Positions 8,706 to 18,381 are shown, counted from the stretch's first letter. The stretch: DNA of 64,000 nt from Wolbachia endosymbiont of Ctenocephalides felis wCfeF (GCA_028571325.1 CP116767.1:835150-899149), one strand, 5' to 3'. The notes: a model not told the origin generated them from the letters alone. Numbers and translations are program-made.

Positions 8706-9695
8706 ATGAGTGGCTCTACATCAGAAGAAAAGGAAAGTCCAATAGTTACATTGAAAGCTCAGGCAGAGAAATTTGACTTTAGCAAGTTAAGGGCTGATGA
8801 AAAGAATACATTAGCGAATTCTGGTGAGACGATGTTCTTAGATTTTTATAGAATGAATTTTGTTGTTAACAAAAAAAGTATAGATAGCACTTTAATTTTT
8901 GCTTTAACAAAAGGAGCTAAGAAGAATGGGCTTGAAAAAGCTTGGGATGAACATTGCAAAAACGAGAAAGCTCCTGATGATAAAAAAACTGACCAGTACA
9001 AAAAGAAATTTGAAGAATTTTACAATCTAGGTACAAAGTATACTAACCTATTATCAAAGGGAAAAGCCGGAAATTATCGACCATTTGCAAAACAAGTTTT
9101 TATAGAGCTATTTGAATATGCTAAAGCAGAAGTTCCAAGTGATTCTATTTTAGAAGAGTTAATTACCAGCTGTAACCAACTTGGTTACGAAGGTAATTTG
9201 CATTTCTATGTTCTTATCCCTGCGTTTGACCAGTCTAGGCTTTCTCCGCTAACTCCTACTCAAAAAATAGTGAATATTAGCTGTAAAAGCCCAAATTGTG
9301 TAGAATTAAAGTCTCATATGGAAGTACCTGTAATGGACCAGGGTTTGGTATCCTCAGTGAAGAATGATAATCATAAAGAAGCAATTATATGTAACTTACA
9401 AGGCTTATTAGAATTCACACTTGAGTCTCAAGGTGGGAAAGATGATGTAACGTATACAAATGGTAAATTGTCACTCACTATTCCTCGAAAATTGAGAGAT
9501 TACAAAATAGATGGCAGAAATTTATTTGATATTATTCAAGAGTATTTTTACAAATTCTGCGAGAAATTAGGATTTAAGTTTGAAGTAGAAATAGAGCACA
9601 ATTTAGGCGATCCGATGGAAGTGAGTAGCTGTGTAACAAGCCTGGATGTGGACACTCTTAGTAATAAATATGGTGTGCCTGGTGTTAAAAGTTAA
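8706..9695 (+). CDS. Hypothetical protein, 329 residues
   Basis: I do not recognise a family. The protein is soluble, with no signal peptide or membrane helix, and begins MSGSTSEEKESPIV. The N-terminal half is Lys/Glu-rich and helical; the C-terminal half is more beta-like. A Cys-containing centre (ISCKSPNCVELK, about residues 196-207) may or may not be a metal site. Its own promoter-like sequence lies at 8643-8671. The end overlaps the convergent miaA end by 4 bases. Clear coding character but unknown function; a Wolbachia-restricted protein is possible. Confidence 0.7.
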   Translation: MSGSTSEEKESPIVTLKAQAEKFDFSKLRADEKNTLANSGETMFLDFYRMNFVVNKKSIDSTLIFALTKGAKKNGLEKAWDEHCKNEKAPDDKKTDQYKKKFEEFYNLGTKYTNLLSKGKAGNYRPFAKQVFIELFEYAKAEVPSDSILEELITSCNQLGYEGNLHFYVLIPAFDQSRLSPLTPTQKIVNISCKSPNCVELKSHMEVPVMDQGLVSSVKNDNHKEAIICNLQGLLEFTLESQGGKDDVTYTNGKLSLTIPRKLRDYKIDGRNLFDIIQEYFYKFCEKLGFKFEVEIEHNLGDPMEVSSCVTSLDVDTLSNKYGVPGVKS

Positions 9696-10585
9696 AATAT
9701 CTCAATCCCTGTCAGTTCATTTGTGCAATCAATCATTTCAGCATTTGGAAATTGATTTTTAAACCAGGTATACTGGCGCTTTGCGTAGTGCCTTGTGTTT
9801 GTTTGAGAAATTTGTATTGCTTCATCTAAATTGAGCTCACCTTTTAAGTACTTTATAATTTCTGGTACTCCGTGTGCTTTCATAGCTGGCAGATGTGGAG
9901 CTAGGTTCATGCTAAGTAGCTTTTCTACTTCATCAATTGCTCCATTTTTAACCATTTTAATAAAACGAGAATTTATTTTTCGGTATACGTTTTCACGCTC
10001 AGGCAAAATTGTATATATCTTAAAATTATTGAATAAAGGGGGCTGTCTATTTTCTTGCCATACGAAAATTGACTTGCCAGTCTCAGTGATAACTTCAAGT
10101 GCCCTTGAAAGGCGGTGCGAGTCGTTCATGAATATTTTACCTTGAATTTTTGAGTCTTTGCTTAGCGCTAATTTGTAGAACTCCTCTTTACTTAAATTTT
10201 TCCTAAGTTCACTTACATTTTGCCTTACTTCCTGGCTTATTTGTGGAATTGACGACAAGCCCTTGATTAAGCTGCTGATATAAAGCCCACTTCCTCCAGT
10301 GATGATAGGTATTCGTGAGTTCTCCAGCGCACTATTGACTTCTCTCTTTAAATCCTCTAGCCATAAACCTATGGAATAATTTTCTTTTGCTGAAACATAA
10401 CCATATAGTTTATAAAATTTTTCTTGCCTTGGTGGCTGAGCAGTGATTATGGGTATTTCTCTATATACCTGCTTCGAATCGCAGTTTATTATGTCAATAT
10501 TTCCATATTTTTCTATCAAGCTATCACATAATTCTGATTTACCTGAAGCTGTAATTCCTGTAATAATTACTAGATTATCTCTCAT
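9692..10585 (-). CDS. miaA: tRNA dimethylallyltransferase MiaA
   Basis: Transfers a dimethylallyl group to A37 of tRNAs that read UNN codons. 297 residues with P-loop GITASGKS (10-17), DSKQVY (36-41), GGSGLYISSLIKG near residue 100, and a C-terminal YAKRQYTWFKNQF segment typical of the family. Length is close to normal. It diverges from the gene at 10661 across about 75 bases and converges with the 8706 gene. Confidence 0.95.
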   Translation of the reverse strand: MRDNLVIITGITASGKSELCDSLIEKYGNIDIINCDSKQVYREIPIITAQPPRQEKFYKLYGYVSAKENYSIGLWLEDLKREVNSALENSRIPIITGGSGLYISSLIKGLSSIPQISQEVRQNVSELRKNLSKEEFYKLALSKDSKIQGKIFMNDSHRLSRALEVITETGKSIFVWQENRQPPLFNNFKIYTILPERENVYRKINSRFIKMVKNGAIDEVEKLLSMNLAPHLPAMKAHGVPEIIKYLKGELNLDEAIQISQTNTRHYAKRQYTWFKNQFPNAEMIDCTNELTGIEIF

Positions 10586-10660
10586 TTATATTAATTTAAT
10601 TAACGTATGATAGGGTGTAGTAAAAATTTGGATTCTACAATCTAAAGTTTGGAGATTTTT

Positions 10661-11131
10661 ATGACAGAGAACAACGATAATAACTCATTTACTAAGCGTT
10701 TCACAAACAGGACTCCTGGCGATACAGGAGGAGGTTTTTCCAGTAAGTATTCATCCCAAAACACCAAAGAACGTGCACTGGGGGAAAGAGGAAAAATTTC
10801 TCAGCTAGCAAGCAAAAAAACTGAACCCAAAGAAGCTTTTTCTGAAAGTGGCAGCATAAAAGGTAAAAGCAGAACTGTCAATGAGAGATCCTTTGCTGAT
10901 GCAACAAGAAGAAGCAGATCAGATCTCATATATTTAGTTCGTGGTAAGGATCGCGGAAGATCAGCATGGCATTATGTATTAGTTGATAAAGATAAAAGAG
11001 AGATGTTTCTTGCAAAAAGTAGAACTGGCTCTATGGATGTAGCAGATTATGGAGAGATTTTATATTCAGGATGGGGAGAAGATCCACCACAAGAAATAGT
11101 TGATAAAATCAATGAAGAGTTTGGGCTATAG
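10661..11131 (+). CDS. Conserved hypothetical protein, 156 residues
   Basis: ATG 10661 is preceded by GGAG with 6 bases between; an upstream TTG at 10649 in the same frame is unlikely. Residues 1-80 are polar, Gly/Ser/Lys-rich and probably disordered. The C-terminal ~70 residues (DLIYLVRGKDRGRSAWHYVL onward) look folded and beta-rich, ending in an acidic helix. No signal peptide or membrane helix. I do not recognise the family. Confidence 0.7.
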   Translation: MTENNDNNSFTKRFTNRTPGDTGGGFSSKYSSQNTKERALGERGKISQLASKKTEPKEAFSESGSIKGKSRTVNERSFADATRRSRSDLIYLVRGKDRGRSAWHYVLVDKDKREMFLAKSRTGSMDVADYGEILYSGWGEDPPQEIVDKINEEFGL

Positions 11132-11222
11132 CAAACCTGCCGCGAGCTTCACATTGGACTTCTTGCATAATCGAAACTGAAAATTTTGGCATTTTTTGTG
11201 TGCCCTTAAGTTGCTTGGCTAT

Positions 11223-11672
11223 GAATGTTAAGAAATTTACTAAGTGAAAAAAAAGCAAAAGAAGCCCTGGTCGGTGGCTAATTATTTATATGTACCTCAA
11301 ATATCGGCGTTTTTATTCTCAACGCTACGATTCAGCTACTTTTAAATGCAAATAACCAAAACTGTAAACGTTAAGAAATTTACTAGGCAGGAAAAAGGGC
11401 AAAAAAACTCTAGGGCAGCTAGTATTCAAATTCTCCCTTGTCTATTTGACGTTCTATACTGTCTTAAACGACTTATAAGCGCGTTTCAGCTTGTATAGGC
11501 AAAAACCAGAAGTTTTAAAAAGACGTAAGGTGCACATAGTGCAAAAATTTAAACATGAGACGCCAAATACCCTAAGTTTTTTGTCATTAACCTGCACAGA
11601 TTGCGAAGATAAACAAATAGCTCCAGTATCATTATAAGGGTAACGGCGGGAGTTGTCAAGTAGTTTTTTTGT
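11223..11672 (-). repeat. Dispersed promoter-bearing repeat, type II copy
   Basis: Minus-oriented copy nearly identical to 59393-59835. The promoter is at 11631-11659 (minus strand). It keeps the TTTGGCGTCTCATG core and GCAC-TAT-GTGC hairpin of type I, but the first palindrome is degraded. A 249-base ORF through it (11454-11702) is not considered a gene, because type I copies carry stops in that frame. Confidence 0.8.
11631..11659 (-). promoter_or_regulatory. Consensus promoter in type II repeat
   Basis: On the minus strand TTGACA (11659-11654), 17-base spacer, TATAAT (11636-11631), with an A-tract upstream. Confidence 0.65.
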
Positions 11673-11703
11673 TTCTGTTGCCAACGCTGAATTAGTAGGC
11701 AAC

Positions 11704-13440
11704 TCAGCTAATAGTCAATACATCTTCTATTAAAAATTGTACAAACTCATTGCCATTCCAATAATTCATAGAGATTTTGCCCAAAATAGCTTCAACATTA
11801 CCCTTCATGATAGCAGAACCAAGATGAGTATTTGCAGAACGAAACGCAATAGCTCTAACCATAGCATTATCGTCAGCAATGAGGCATTTTATATGGTCAA
11901 CTCCTATAACTTCAGGCTTCCTGATCTTTGCTCCTTGGATAATAAACCTCGGCTCAGGATTGCCGACACCAAATGGCTCTAAGCGTCGCAGTTGATTCCA
12001 CAGGGACAAGTTTATTGCCTTAGCAGTTACTATACCGTCGGCTTTTAAAGCCTTATTATGCGTAAAGTGTGCAAACCTCTCAGTGAAAAAGTCATGTAGA
12101 TCACTTATTTTATCTTCCTTAATCGCAAACCCTGCTGCCATACTATGGCCGCCACCTTCAATAATCAGATTTATAAATTTTGCAGAAAGAACTGCAGCTC
12201 CGATATCAATCCCAGGAATTGACCTGCAGCTTGCTTTTCCTATTCCGTTATTTAAAGATATCACTACTGCCGGTAAGTGAAACCTCTCTTTCAGCCTTGA
12301 TGCAATTATACCGATTATTCCCTGATGCCAATTGCCGCTTACCATTATAAAATTACCTGATTTCACGGACTTTTCCGCTTGTGTTGTGGCCTCTAAAATA
12401 GCCTCATTTTCCATCATTTTCCTTGCATTATTCAAGTCTATTAACTTGAGCGCGATGGAATGCGCCTCCTCTTCATCATCTGTAGAAAGCAGCCTTGCAC
12501 CAAGTGATGCTTCTCCGATTCTTCCTCCAGCATTTATGCATGGCCCAATATTAAAACCCAGCCGGGAAACGCTTGGTTTTTCGAGAATTCCTAAAGCATC
12601 AAATAAAACACGCAAGCCGACGTTTTTTCTTGCTGACATAACTTTTAATCCTTGTGAGACAAATGCTCTATTAAGGCCAGTGATCTGCATAACATCGCAA
12701 ACAGTGCCAAGGGCAACCAAATCCAGCAGATCAAATAAATCTGGTTCCTTTCTGTTGGTAAAAAACCCCTGTTCACGCAAGCTTTTGTTAAGAGCGACAA
12801 TTAGCAGAAATGACACTCCAACTGCTGCAAGGTTAGTATAAGGAGAGCTCTCATCGAGGCGATTTGGATTAACAACTGCTACAGCGCTTGGTAGCTTTTC
12901 TGTGCCAAGGTGATGATCGATAACTATAATATCAAGACCGAAGCTCTTGGCATCCTCTATCGGTTGATATGCAAGTGTGCCGCAATCAACAGAAATACAT
13001 AGGTCAATTCCTTTCTTTTTGAGTTGCAATAAAGCGTCCGCATTTAATCCATAGCCCTCATTAACACGATCTGGAATGTAGATTATAGAGCGTATACCAA
13101 TCGCCCTTAGGTATCTATTAATTAATGCTGATGAAGTTGCACCATCAACGTCGTAGTCACCGAATATTGCTATGTTTTCACCATTATTTATCGCCCGTAT
13201 TATGCGGCAAACAGTTTTATCCATGTCAAGAAGATGGAAGGGATCTGGTAATAGCGATCTGATTAGTGGATATAAGAAGTTGCCTGCACTTTCTACATTA
13301 ACACCGCGAGTAACAAGTGCCCTAGCTAGTATTTCTGGTAATTCAAATTTTTGAGTAAGGGTTAAAATTTCCCTTTGATCTGCTTCTTGTAACCTCCATA
13401 GTGCATTTGTTATGCTGCGCTTTTCAATATCAAGTAGCAT
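11704..13440 (-). CDS. recJ: Single-stranded-DNA exonuclease RecJ
   Basis: 5'-3' exonuclease on single-stranded DNA, used in recombination and mismatch repair. About 578 residues, of usual size. DHH-family motifs: FGDYDVDGA (about 93-101), VIDHH (about 173), and a C-terminal DHHA1 region with the GGGHSMAAGF signature. ATG 13440 is chosen; the frame extends six codons to a TTG at 13458 with no clear ribosome site. It diverges from the cytochrome c gene and is followed by a dispersed repeat. Confidence 0.95.
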   Translation of the reverse strand: MLLDIEKRSITNALWRLQEADQREILTLTQKFELPEILARALVTRGVNVESAGNFLYPLIRSLLPDPFHLLDMDKTVCRIIRAINNGENIAIFGDYDVDGATSSALINRYLRAIGIRSIIYIPDRVNEGYGLNADALLQLKKKGIDLCISVDCGTLAYQPIEDAKSFGLDIIVIDHHLGTEKLPSAVAVVNPNRLDESSPYTNLAAVGVSFLLIVALNKSLREQGFFTNRKEPDLFDLLDLVALGTVCDVMQITGLNRAFVSQGLKVMSARKNVGLRVLFDALGILEKPSVSRLGFNIGPCINAGGRIGEASLGARLLSTDDEEEAHSIALKLIDLNNARKMMENEAILEATTQAEKSVKSGNFIMVSGNWHQGIIGIIASRLKERFHLPAVVISLNNGIGKASCRSIPGIDIGAAVLSAKFINLIIEGGGHSMAAGFAIKEDKISDLHDFFTERFAHFTHNKALKADGIVTAKAINLSLWNQLRRLEPFGVGNPEPRFIIQGAKIRKPEVIGVDHIKCLIADDNAMVRAIAFRSANTHLGSAIMKGNVEAILGKISMNYWNGNEFVQFLIEDVLTIS

Positions 13441-13535
13441 ATTTTGTAAGTAAAACAAAACTACTTTACCAGGATTTTTGATTTGGCTCTATTAAAAGAT
13501 GAAACAATCTATTTTGAGGGTAATTGTTTGCCGTT

Positions 13536-13551
13536 TGCGAAAATATTCGCA
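13536..13551. promoter_or_regulatory. Operator-like palindrome upstream of cytochrome c gene
   Basis: Perfect inverted repeat TGCGAA-AATA-TTCGCA, overlapping a CATAAT hexamer that could be a -10 element, about 30 bases before the cytochrome c ATG and 96 bases before recJ. It could bind a dimeric regulator or be chance. Confidence 0.3.
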
Positions 13552-13581
13552 TAATTTAAGCAACATCAATTGATAAAAGTT

Positions 13582-14109
13582 ATGGAGCTTAATAAGATTG
13601 CAGCATCAATTTTACTTTCCGGGCTGATTATTGTGACAGTCAGCAATGTGGTTGATATGCTCTACAGTCCGGAGAAATATAAGATTGAACACCAAACGAT
13701 AGTAGCTGCTGGCGGTGGCGAACCCCAGCAAAAAATTGAGCAAGTGGCGCTTGACATCGGAGCACTCATGCAGAATGCTAGTTTCGAGAAAGGCAAATCA
13801 GCAGCGAAGAAATGCATAGCTTGCCATAGTTTTGAGAAAAGTGGAGCAAATAAAGTAGGGCCAAACTTGTGGAACATAGTTGGAAACAAAAAAGCACACC
13901 TTGGCAACTCATTTAATTATTCAAAAGCAGTGCTCGAAAGGGGCGGAAAATGGGGGTATGAAGAGTTGTTTGCTTTCCTGAAGAGTCCAAAAGCTTATAT
14001 AAGGGGTACGCGCATGGCATTTGCAGGTATTTCCAATCCCCAAGAAATTGCAGATTTAGTTAGCTACTTGCGTCAATTAAGCGATAGCCCGGTTGATTTA
14101 CCAAAGTAA
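13582..14109 (+). CDS. Membrane-anchored cytochrome c (CycM-like)
   Basis: Electron carrier between the bc1 complex and the terminal oxidase. About 175 residues: an N-terminal uncleaved anchor helix (about 5-25), a linker, and a class I cytochrome c domain with heme motif CIACH (78-82) and a probable Met ligand in GTRMAFAG (about residue 145). This matches alphaproteobacterial CycM/c552. ATG 13582 is chosen over an in-frame TTG four codons upstream. The next gene's ATG follows the stop after one base. Confidence 0.92.
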   Translation: MELNKIAASILLSGLIIVTVSNVVDMLYSPEKYKIEHQTIVAAGGGEPQQKIEQVALDIGALMQNASFEKGKSAAKKCIACHSFEKSGANKVGPNLWNIVGNKKAHLGNSFNYSKAVLERGGKWGYEELFAFLKSPKAYIRGTRMAFAGISNPQEIADLVSYLRQLSDSPVDLPK

Positions 14110-14110
14110 T

Positions 14111-14857
14111 ATGGATTACTGTAAACTATTCGGTGAAAGTGGCAAGTATATAGCATATCGAAAGCTACAGGGAAAGAGAGCTTCTATAGTCTTTTTCGGT
14201 GGATTTGCATCAAATATGAATGGAACTAAAGCAACTGCTATTTACAAATTTTGCCAAGAAAATGATGTAGCGCTTGTACTATTTGACTACTTTGGCCACG
14301 GCCATTCAAGCGGTGATTTCACTCATTACACGATCAGTGATTGGCAAAAAAATTGTACTAGAGTAATCAATGAATTAACTAGCAGCAAACAGATAATTAT
14401 AGGCTCAAGTATGGGAGGGTGGCTGATGTTGCTCACTGCTCTTCAATTTCCAGAAAGAATTGCAGCATTGATTGGTGTGTCATCTGCTCCTGACTTCACT
14501 GAAGATTTAATATTCAAGCAGTTATCAGGCAAGCAAAGAGAAGAACTAGATTCTAAAGGCGTAGTGGACTTTACTTCAGGGCGTTGTGCGTACAAAATAA
14601 CCAAGAATTTGATAGAAGACGGCAGGAAAAACCTTCTTTTAAATAAAGAGACAATAGACATAAACTCTCCTGTACGCTTATTGCATAGCATTAACGATAA
14701 AGATGTTCCTTACCAAACCTCATTAAATTTAGCTGAAAGAGTCAAATCAACTGATGTTGAGGTGCACTTGACAAAATCAGCGGAGCATAACATGTCTGAC
14801 AGCCATTCATTGGAAATTTTATTTCAGACCATTAGAGAATTTTTGCCCACTATGTAG
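14111..14857 (+). CDS. Alpha/beta-fold hydrolase
   Basis: About 248 residues. The nucleophile elbow GSSMGG places the catalytic Ser near residue 100; DYFGHGHSSGDF is a typical loop, and a C-terminal HNMSD supplies the catalytic His (about 225). It resembles the ABHD10-like family of small alphaproteobacterial and mitochondrial serine hydrolases; substrate unknown. Start ATG 14111 lies one base after the cytochrome c stop, so the genes are co-transcribed. An in-frame TTG at 14093 lies within the upstream gene and is rejected. Confidence 0.88.
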   Translation: MDYCKLFGESGKYIAYRKLQGKRASIVFFGGFASNMNGTKATAIYKFCQENDVALVLFDYFGHGHSSGDFTHYTISDWQKNCTRVINELTSSKQIIIGSSMGGWLMLLTALQFPERIAALIGVSSAPDFTEDLIFKQLSGKQREELDSKGVVDFTSGRCAYKITKNLIEDGRKNLLLNKETIDINSPVRLLHSINDKDVPYQTSLNLAERVKSTDVEVHLTKSAEHNMSDSHSLEILFQTIREFLPTM

Positions 14858-14956
14858 TTATAGCTAAAGTAATTGAGGTTTACCGACGATTAAAAAAACC
14901 GCCATTTTGCATAGTTTTTAGTAGCACGTTGGATTCAATAGAAACAAAAAAACTAC

Positions 14957-14985
14957 TTGACAACTTTCGCCGGTCCCCTTACAAT
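14957..14985 (+). promoter_or_regulatory. Promoter 1 in type III repeat
   Basis: TTGACA (14957-14962), 17-base spacer, TACAAT (14980-14985), behind an A-tract. Confidence 0.6.
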
Positions 14986-15274
14986 AGAATTGTGGGTGTT
15001 TTAGGCCTAAAATTTATCTTTAATCTTGTATTAAGTGACAAAAGCACAGTATAAAACAAGGCGTGTTATGTTTTATTTTTGCAGCATGGACACTGCATGT
15101 CTTTATAATTTTTTGTCTACATTAGCTGAGCCTCGCTTACTAAGCGGTGTAAGAGAGAACCGGACGCCAAGTTTTTGAGAGAACAGTAAACAACTCACGT
15201 TGCGGGGTTTTTTTGTCTTTTTTTTAAATTAGTTAAAATTTTAACCAACCTCATTTTTTTCACAAAAAAATTGC

Positions 15275-15303
15275 TTGACAAGTTTCGACATTTCCCTTAT
15301 CAT
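15275..15303 (+). promoter_or_regulatory. Promoter 2 in type III repeat
   Basis: TTGACA (15275-15280), 17-base spacer, TATCAT (15298-15303). It could also help transcribe fumC, about 275 bases downstream. Confidence 0.5.
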
Positions 15304-15577
15304 AAGATTATGGGTATTTACAACCCCAAGGTCAGCTACTTGTCAAGCGTATAGAACATTAACGCCAAGTTCCTAAATAGATATTAACCAGGGCTTCTTT
15401 TGCCTTTTCCCCCATTTAGTAAATTTCTTAAATATTTATAGCTAAAGGTTAGTTGCAGTTTAAGATACAATACAGTATGATTTAATTAACCAAAAAGTGG
15501 AGATATTAACATGAAAAATTTATGTAGTGAAACTGGATTACAGTTTCAGCTATTTGTATGACATCAAGGAGGAAGAT

Positions 15578-16969
15578 ATGGATAAAAAAACCAGAATAGA
15601 ATCAGACAGCTTAGGGGAAGTAAAAGTACAAAGTGAACATTATTGGGGAGCGCAAACACAGCGTTCTTTGGAAAATTTTAAAATTGGCACGGAAAAGATG
15701 CCAGAGCCTATCATTGAAGCGCTAGCAATAGTAAAACTTGCAGCAGCACGTGTGAATATGAAGCATAGTGCCATAGATGAAAAAGTGGGGAATGCGATCT
15801 GCACAACTGCACAGGAGATAATAGACGGCAAATTTAACAACGAATTTCCACTTGTCGTATGGCAAACTGGATCTGGAACTCAAACCAACATGAACATGAA
15901 TGAAGTGATCAGTAATCGTGCAATAGAGATTTTGAGTGGCAATTTGGGCAGCAAGTCTCCAGTACACCCAAACGATCATGTGAACTTTGGCCAGTCATCA
16001 AATGACACTTTTCCAACAGCAATGCACATAGCAGCAGCAAAGCAGATAAATTGTTCTCTCATTCCAAGTCTTGAAGTGCTACATAAGGCATTGAATGATA
16101 AAGTTCAGGAATTTAAAAATATAATAAAAGTAGGGCGTACTCATTTGCAAGACGCAACGCCTCTGACACTGGGACAGGAGTTTTCTGGCTATGCAGTTCA
16201 AATTAAAAAGGGAATAGAAAGAGTAAAATCAGCTCTGAACAATGTATATGAACTTGCACAAGGTGGCACCGCCGTTGGTACGGGACTCAATACTAAAAAA
16301 GGCTTTGCTGAAGATTTTGCTAAAGAAGTGGCAGAAATTACCAATCTTCCATTTATTTCAGCAAAAAATAAATTTGAAGCATTAGCAGCAAATGATGCTC
16401 TGGTTGAGCTAAGTGGAGCACTCAATACAGTAGCGGTTAGTTTAATGAAAATTGCAAATGATATAAGGTTGCTTGGTTCTGGTCCAAGGTGCGGAATTGG
16501 AGAAATAATATTGCCAGAAAATGAACCAGGTTCTTCAATTATGCCAGGTAAAGTGAATCCAACTCAATGTGAGGCAGTGACTATGGTATGTGCTCAAGTT
16601 ATGGGAAATCATGTTACTGTAACCATCAGTGGTTCAAACGGCCATTTTGAGCTAAACGTGTTTAAGCCAGTAATAATTTACAATGTTTTGCAGTCCATAA
16701 GACTTTTAGCTGACGCAAGTTTAAATTTCACAGAAAAATGTGTGATTGGCATTAAGGCAAATGAAAAGAGAATAAAAGATTTGCTGAATCAGTCATTAAT
16801 GTTGGTCACTATATTAAATACGCATATAGGATATGATAATGCAGCCAAAATAGCCAAACTTGCTTACAAAGAAAATATCACCCTAAAAGAAGCGGCAGTG
16901 AAGCTTGAGCTGCTCACTGAAAAAGAGTTTGAAAGAATAGTAAAACCAGAAGAAATGGTGAATTTATAA
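15578..16969 (+). CDS. fumC: Fumarate hydratase class II
   Basis: Interconverts fumarate and malate in the TCA cycle. About 463 residues, normal for FumC, with the superfamily signature [11 protein letters not shown] (about 318-328), [12 protein letters not shown], and TSHLQDA-type [16 protein letters not shown]. Start ATG 15578 follows a strong AAGGAGG site at good spacing, so the 17-codon upstream extension of the frame is rejected. It converges with, and overlaps by 6 bases, a small minus-strand gene. Confidence 0.97.
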   Translation: MDKKTRIESDSLGEVKVQSEHYWGAQTQRSLENFKIGTEKMPEPIIEALAIVKLAAARVNMKHSAIDEKVGNAICTTAQEIIDGKFNNEFPLVVWQTGSGTQTNMNMNEVISNRAIEILSGNLGSKSPVHPNDHVNFGQSSNDTFPTAMHIAAAKQINCSLIPSLEVLHKALNDKVQEFKNIIKVGRTHLQDATPLTLGQEFSGYAVQIKKGIERVKSALNNVYELAQGGTAVGTGLNTKKGFAEDFAKEVAEITNLPFISAKNKFEALAANDALVELSGALNTVAVSLMKIANDIRLLGSGPRCGIGEIILPENEPGSSIMPGKVNPTQCEAVTMVCAQVMGNHVTVTISGSNGHFELNVFKPVIIYNVLQSIRLLADASLNFTEKCVIGIKANEKRIKDLLNQSLMLVTILNTHIGYDNAAKIAKLAYKENITLKEAAVKLELLTEKEFERIVKPEEMVNL

Positions 16970-17218
16970 ATCACTAGTTTTATTACCAATGTTTAAAGCA
17001 GTTTCTTTTATCTCCTTTATTCTCTCGTCTGCCAACATTTTTAATTTCTCACCGTATCTGTAATAATTTCGCTTTATAGTGCACAGCTCATCTGCAGAGT
17101 TATGATCCAATTTAGGGTAATATTCGTAATCGCAGTTTTCTTTGATGCCCTCAGTGCTTGTAAATGATGCTGAGAGTGGAAACGAAGTTAATAGTAAAGT
17201 AAGTGCGAAGCTTTTCAT
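16964..17218 (-). CDS. Small predicted secreted protein
   Basis: 84 residues with a plausible Sec signal peptide ([17 protein letters not shown]), then a mature part with two cysteines (about 29 and 46) that could form a disulfide, and a Lys-rich helical tail. No known family. The stop overlaps the fumC end by 6 bases on the opposite strand. It would be periplasmic or exported; moderate confidence because it is short. Confidence 0.55.
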   Translation of the reverse strand: MKSFALTLLLTSFPLSASFTSTEGIKENCDYEYYPKLDHNSADELCTIKRNYYRYGEKLKMLADERIKEIKETALNIGNKTSDL

Positions 17219-17363
17219 ACTGAATATTTAAGCTCAATTGCGTTATAAATCTATTAATAGTGAAAGAAGAAAAACCGATCAATAGATCTCTTGAACAACC
17301 TGCTTTCTGATTTAGCGCCAAAACTTGCTTCTGCTCTTCAAATTTTCCCGTTTTTGTAAACGT

Positions 17364-18008
17364 TTATTGTTTTGCATTCCAATCTTGTTCAAATATTACA
17401 AGCCCCTGGTCGGTAAGTGGATGGTTAAGTAATTGTCTAAGTATTTTCGCTGGCACAGTAATTGAATCAGCACCAAGCCTTGCAGCTTCTACTACATGTG
17501 TTGGACTTCTTACCGATGCAACAAGAACTTTGGTATCAAAGCCGTAATTAGAATATATAGTGCATATATCTTCTATTAGTGACAAGCCATCATAGCTTAT
17601 ATCATCAAGGCGACCAACAAAAGGAGAAATAAAACAAGCACCGACCTTAGCGGCAAGCAGTGCTTGTCCAGGAGAAAAACATAATGTAATGTTAACAGGT
17701 ATTTTATGTTCTGTCCACAACTTTTTACAAGAAATTAATCCTTCATGTGTAAGAGGCAGTTTGATTACGATATTGCTAGCGATTTTCGCTAACTTGAGAC
17801 CTTCTTTAATCATATCTTCATGATTATCCGCAACAACTTCCACACTAACAGGCCCTTCTATAATAGAGCATATCTCACTTATTAAATCTTCATATTTATC
17901 TTTACGCCCAGATTTTGCTATCAAAGAAGGATTGGTTGTTATGCCGTCAATGAACTCTTTTAGTTCTTTAATTTCATTTAAATCAACGCTATCAAGAAAA
18001 ATTTCCAT
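17364..18008 (-). CDS. tal: Small transaldolase / fructose-6-phosphate aldolase family
   Basis: 214 residues, the short TalC/FSA type. TTNPSL near the N-terminus and the Schiff-base lysine in IVIKLPLTHEG (Lys about 83) are present. It acts in the non-oxidative pentose phosphate pathway, probably as transaldolase. ATG 18008 is preceded by GGGGG at good spacing; an upstream ATG at 18029 is less likely. It follows atpC on the same strand. Confidence 0.9.
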   Translation of the reverse strand: MEIFLDSVDLNEIKELKEFIDGITTNPSLIAKSGRKDKYEDLISEICSIIEGPVSVEVVADNHEDMIKEGLKLAKIASNIVIKLPLTHEGLISCKKLWTEHKIPVNITLCFSPGQALLAAKVGACFISPFVGRLDDISYDGLSLIEDICTIYSNYGFDTKVLVASVRSPTHVVEAARLGADSITVPAKILRQLLNHPLTDQGLVIFEQDWNAKQ

Positions 18009-18043
18009 ACTACCCCCATTAACAAACAACGTACGATAAAAAC

Positions 18044-18376
18044 TTACTGACTGAGATAATTCAACTGCATGCTTATCCTTTTGCTCTTCAACGATTCCTC
18101 ATCATGAATTACATGATCAAAAATCTGAACTTGGTTCGTCATAATGCTACAATTGTTACCTGCAACTTCCAACACACCATTATCAACAACAATTTTTTCT
18201 TTTTTTTGATTACCCATTTTAACGGTAATAATACCAGGCAATAAATAAATCAAGTAAGGAGAATGGTGAGCTAAAACCATAAGCTCCCCTTCAAGCCCAT
18301 TTATTGAAAGAGAAGTCACTTTATTGAATGAAATTTGATTATCAGGAGAAAAAAATTGCACTTTGAAGGTATTCAT
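18044..18376 (-). CDS. atpC: F-type ATP synthase epsilon subunit
   Basis: 110 residues, slightly short for AtpC. It contains the N-terminal beta-barrel (KVQFFSPDNQISF...VTSLSINGLEGELMVLAHHSPYLIYLLPG) with little of the C-terminal helical domain. Part of the F1 central stalk. It begins 5 bases after atpD, in the conserved beta-epsilon order; the other ATP synthase genes are not here, as in other Rickettsiales. Confidence 0.93.
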   Translation of the reverse strand: MNTFKVQFFSPDNQISFNKVTSLSINGLEGELMVLAHHSPYLIYLLPGIITVKMGNQKKEKIVVDNGVLEVAGNNCSIMTNQVQIFDHVIHDEESLKSKRISMQLNYLSQ

Positions 18377-18381
18377 AATCT

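Larger units (their letters stand above)
14946..15440 (+). repeat. Dispersed promoter-bearing repeat, type III tandem copy
   Basis: Nearly identical to 49563-50045 on the same strand. It contains two promoter units, at 14957-14985 and 15275-15303. Unit 1 carries a perfect palindrome TTTTAGGCCTAAAA (14999-15012), an 8-bp stem ATAAAACA/TGTTTTAT (15051-15058 with 15069-15076), and TGCAG/CTGCA (15080-15084 with 15093-15097), at places corresponding to the type I hairpins. The rest of the 720-base gap before fumC holds nothing else I can assign except a short shared word at 14858-14891. Confidence 0.8.

Noticed and set aside
11454..11702. 82-codon ORF on the minus strand, with a similar 86-codon ORF at 59618-59878 sharing its C-terminal sequence
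   Set aside because: It lies wholly within the dispersed repeat and its promoter. The shared protein sequence reflects the repeat; type I copies have stops in this frame.
14093..14110. TTG-initiated extension of the alpha/beta hydrolase gene
   Set aside because: It lies inside the cytochrome c coding region, and the ATG at 14111 directly follows that gene's stop.
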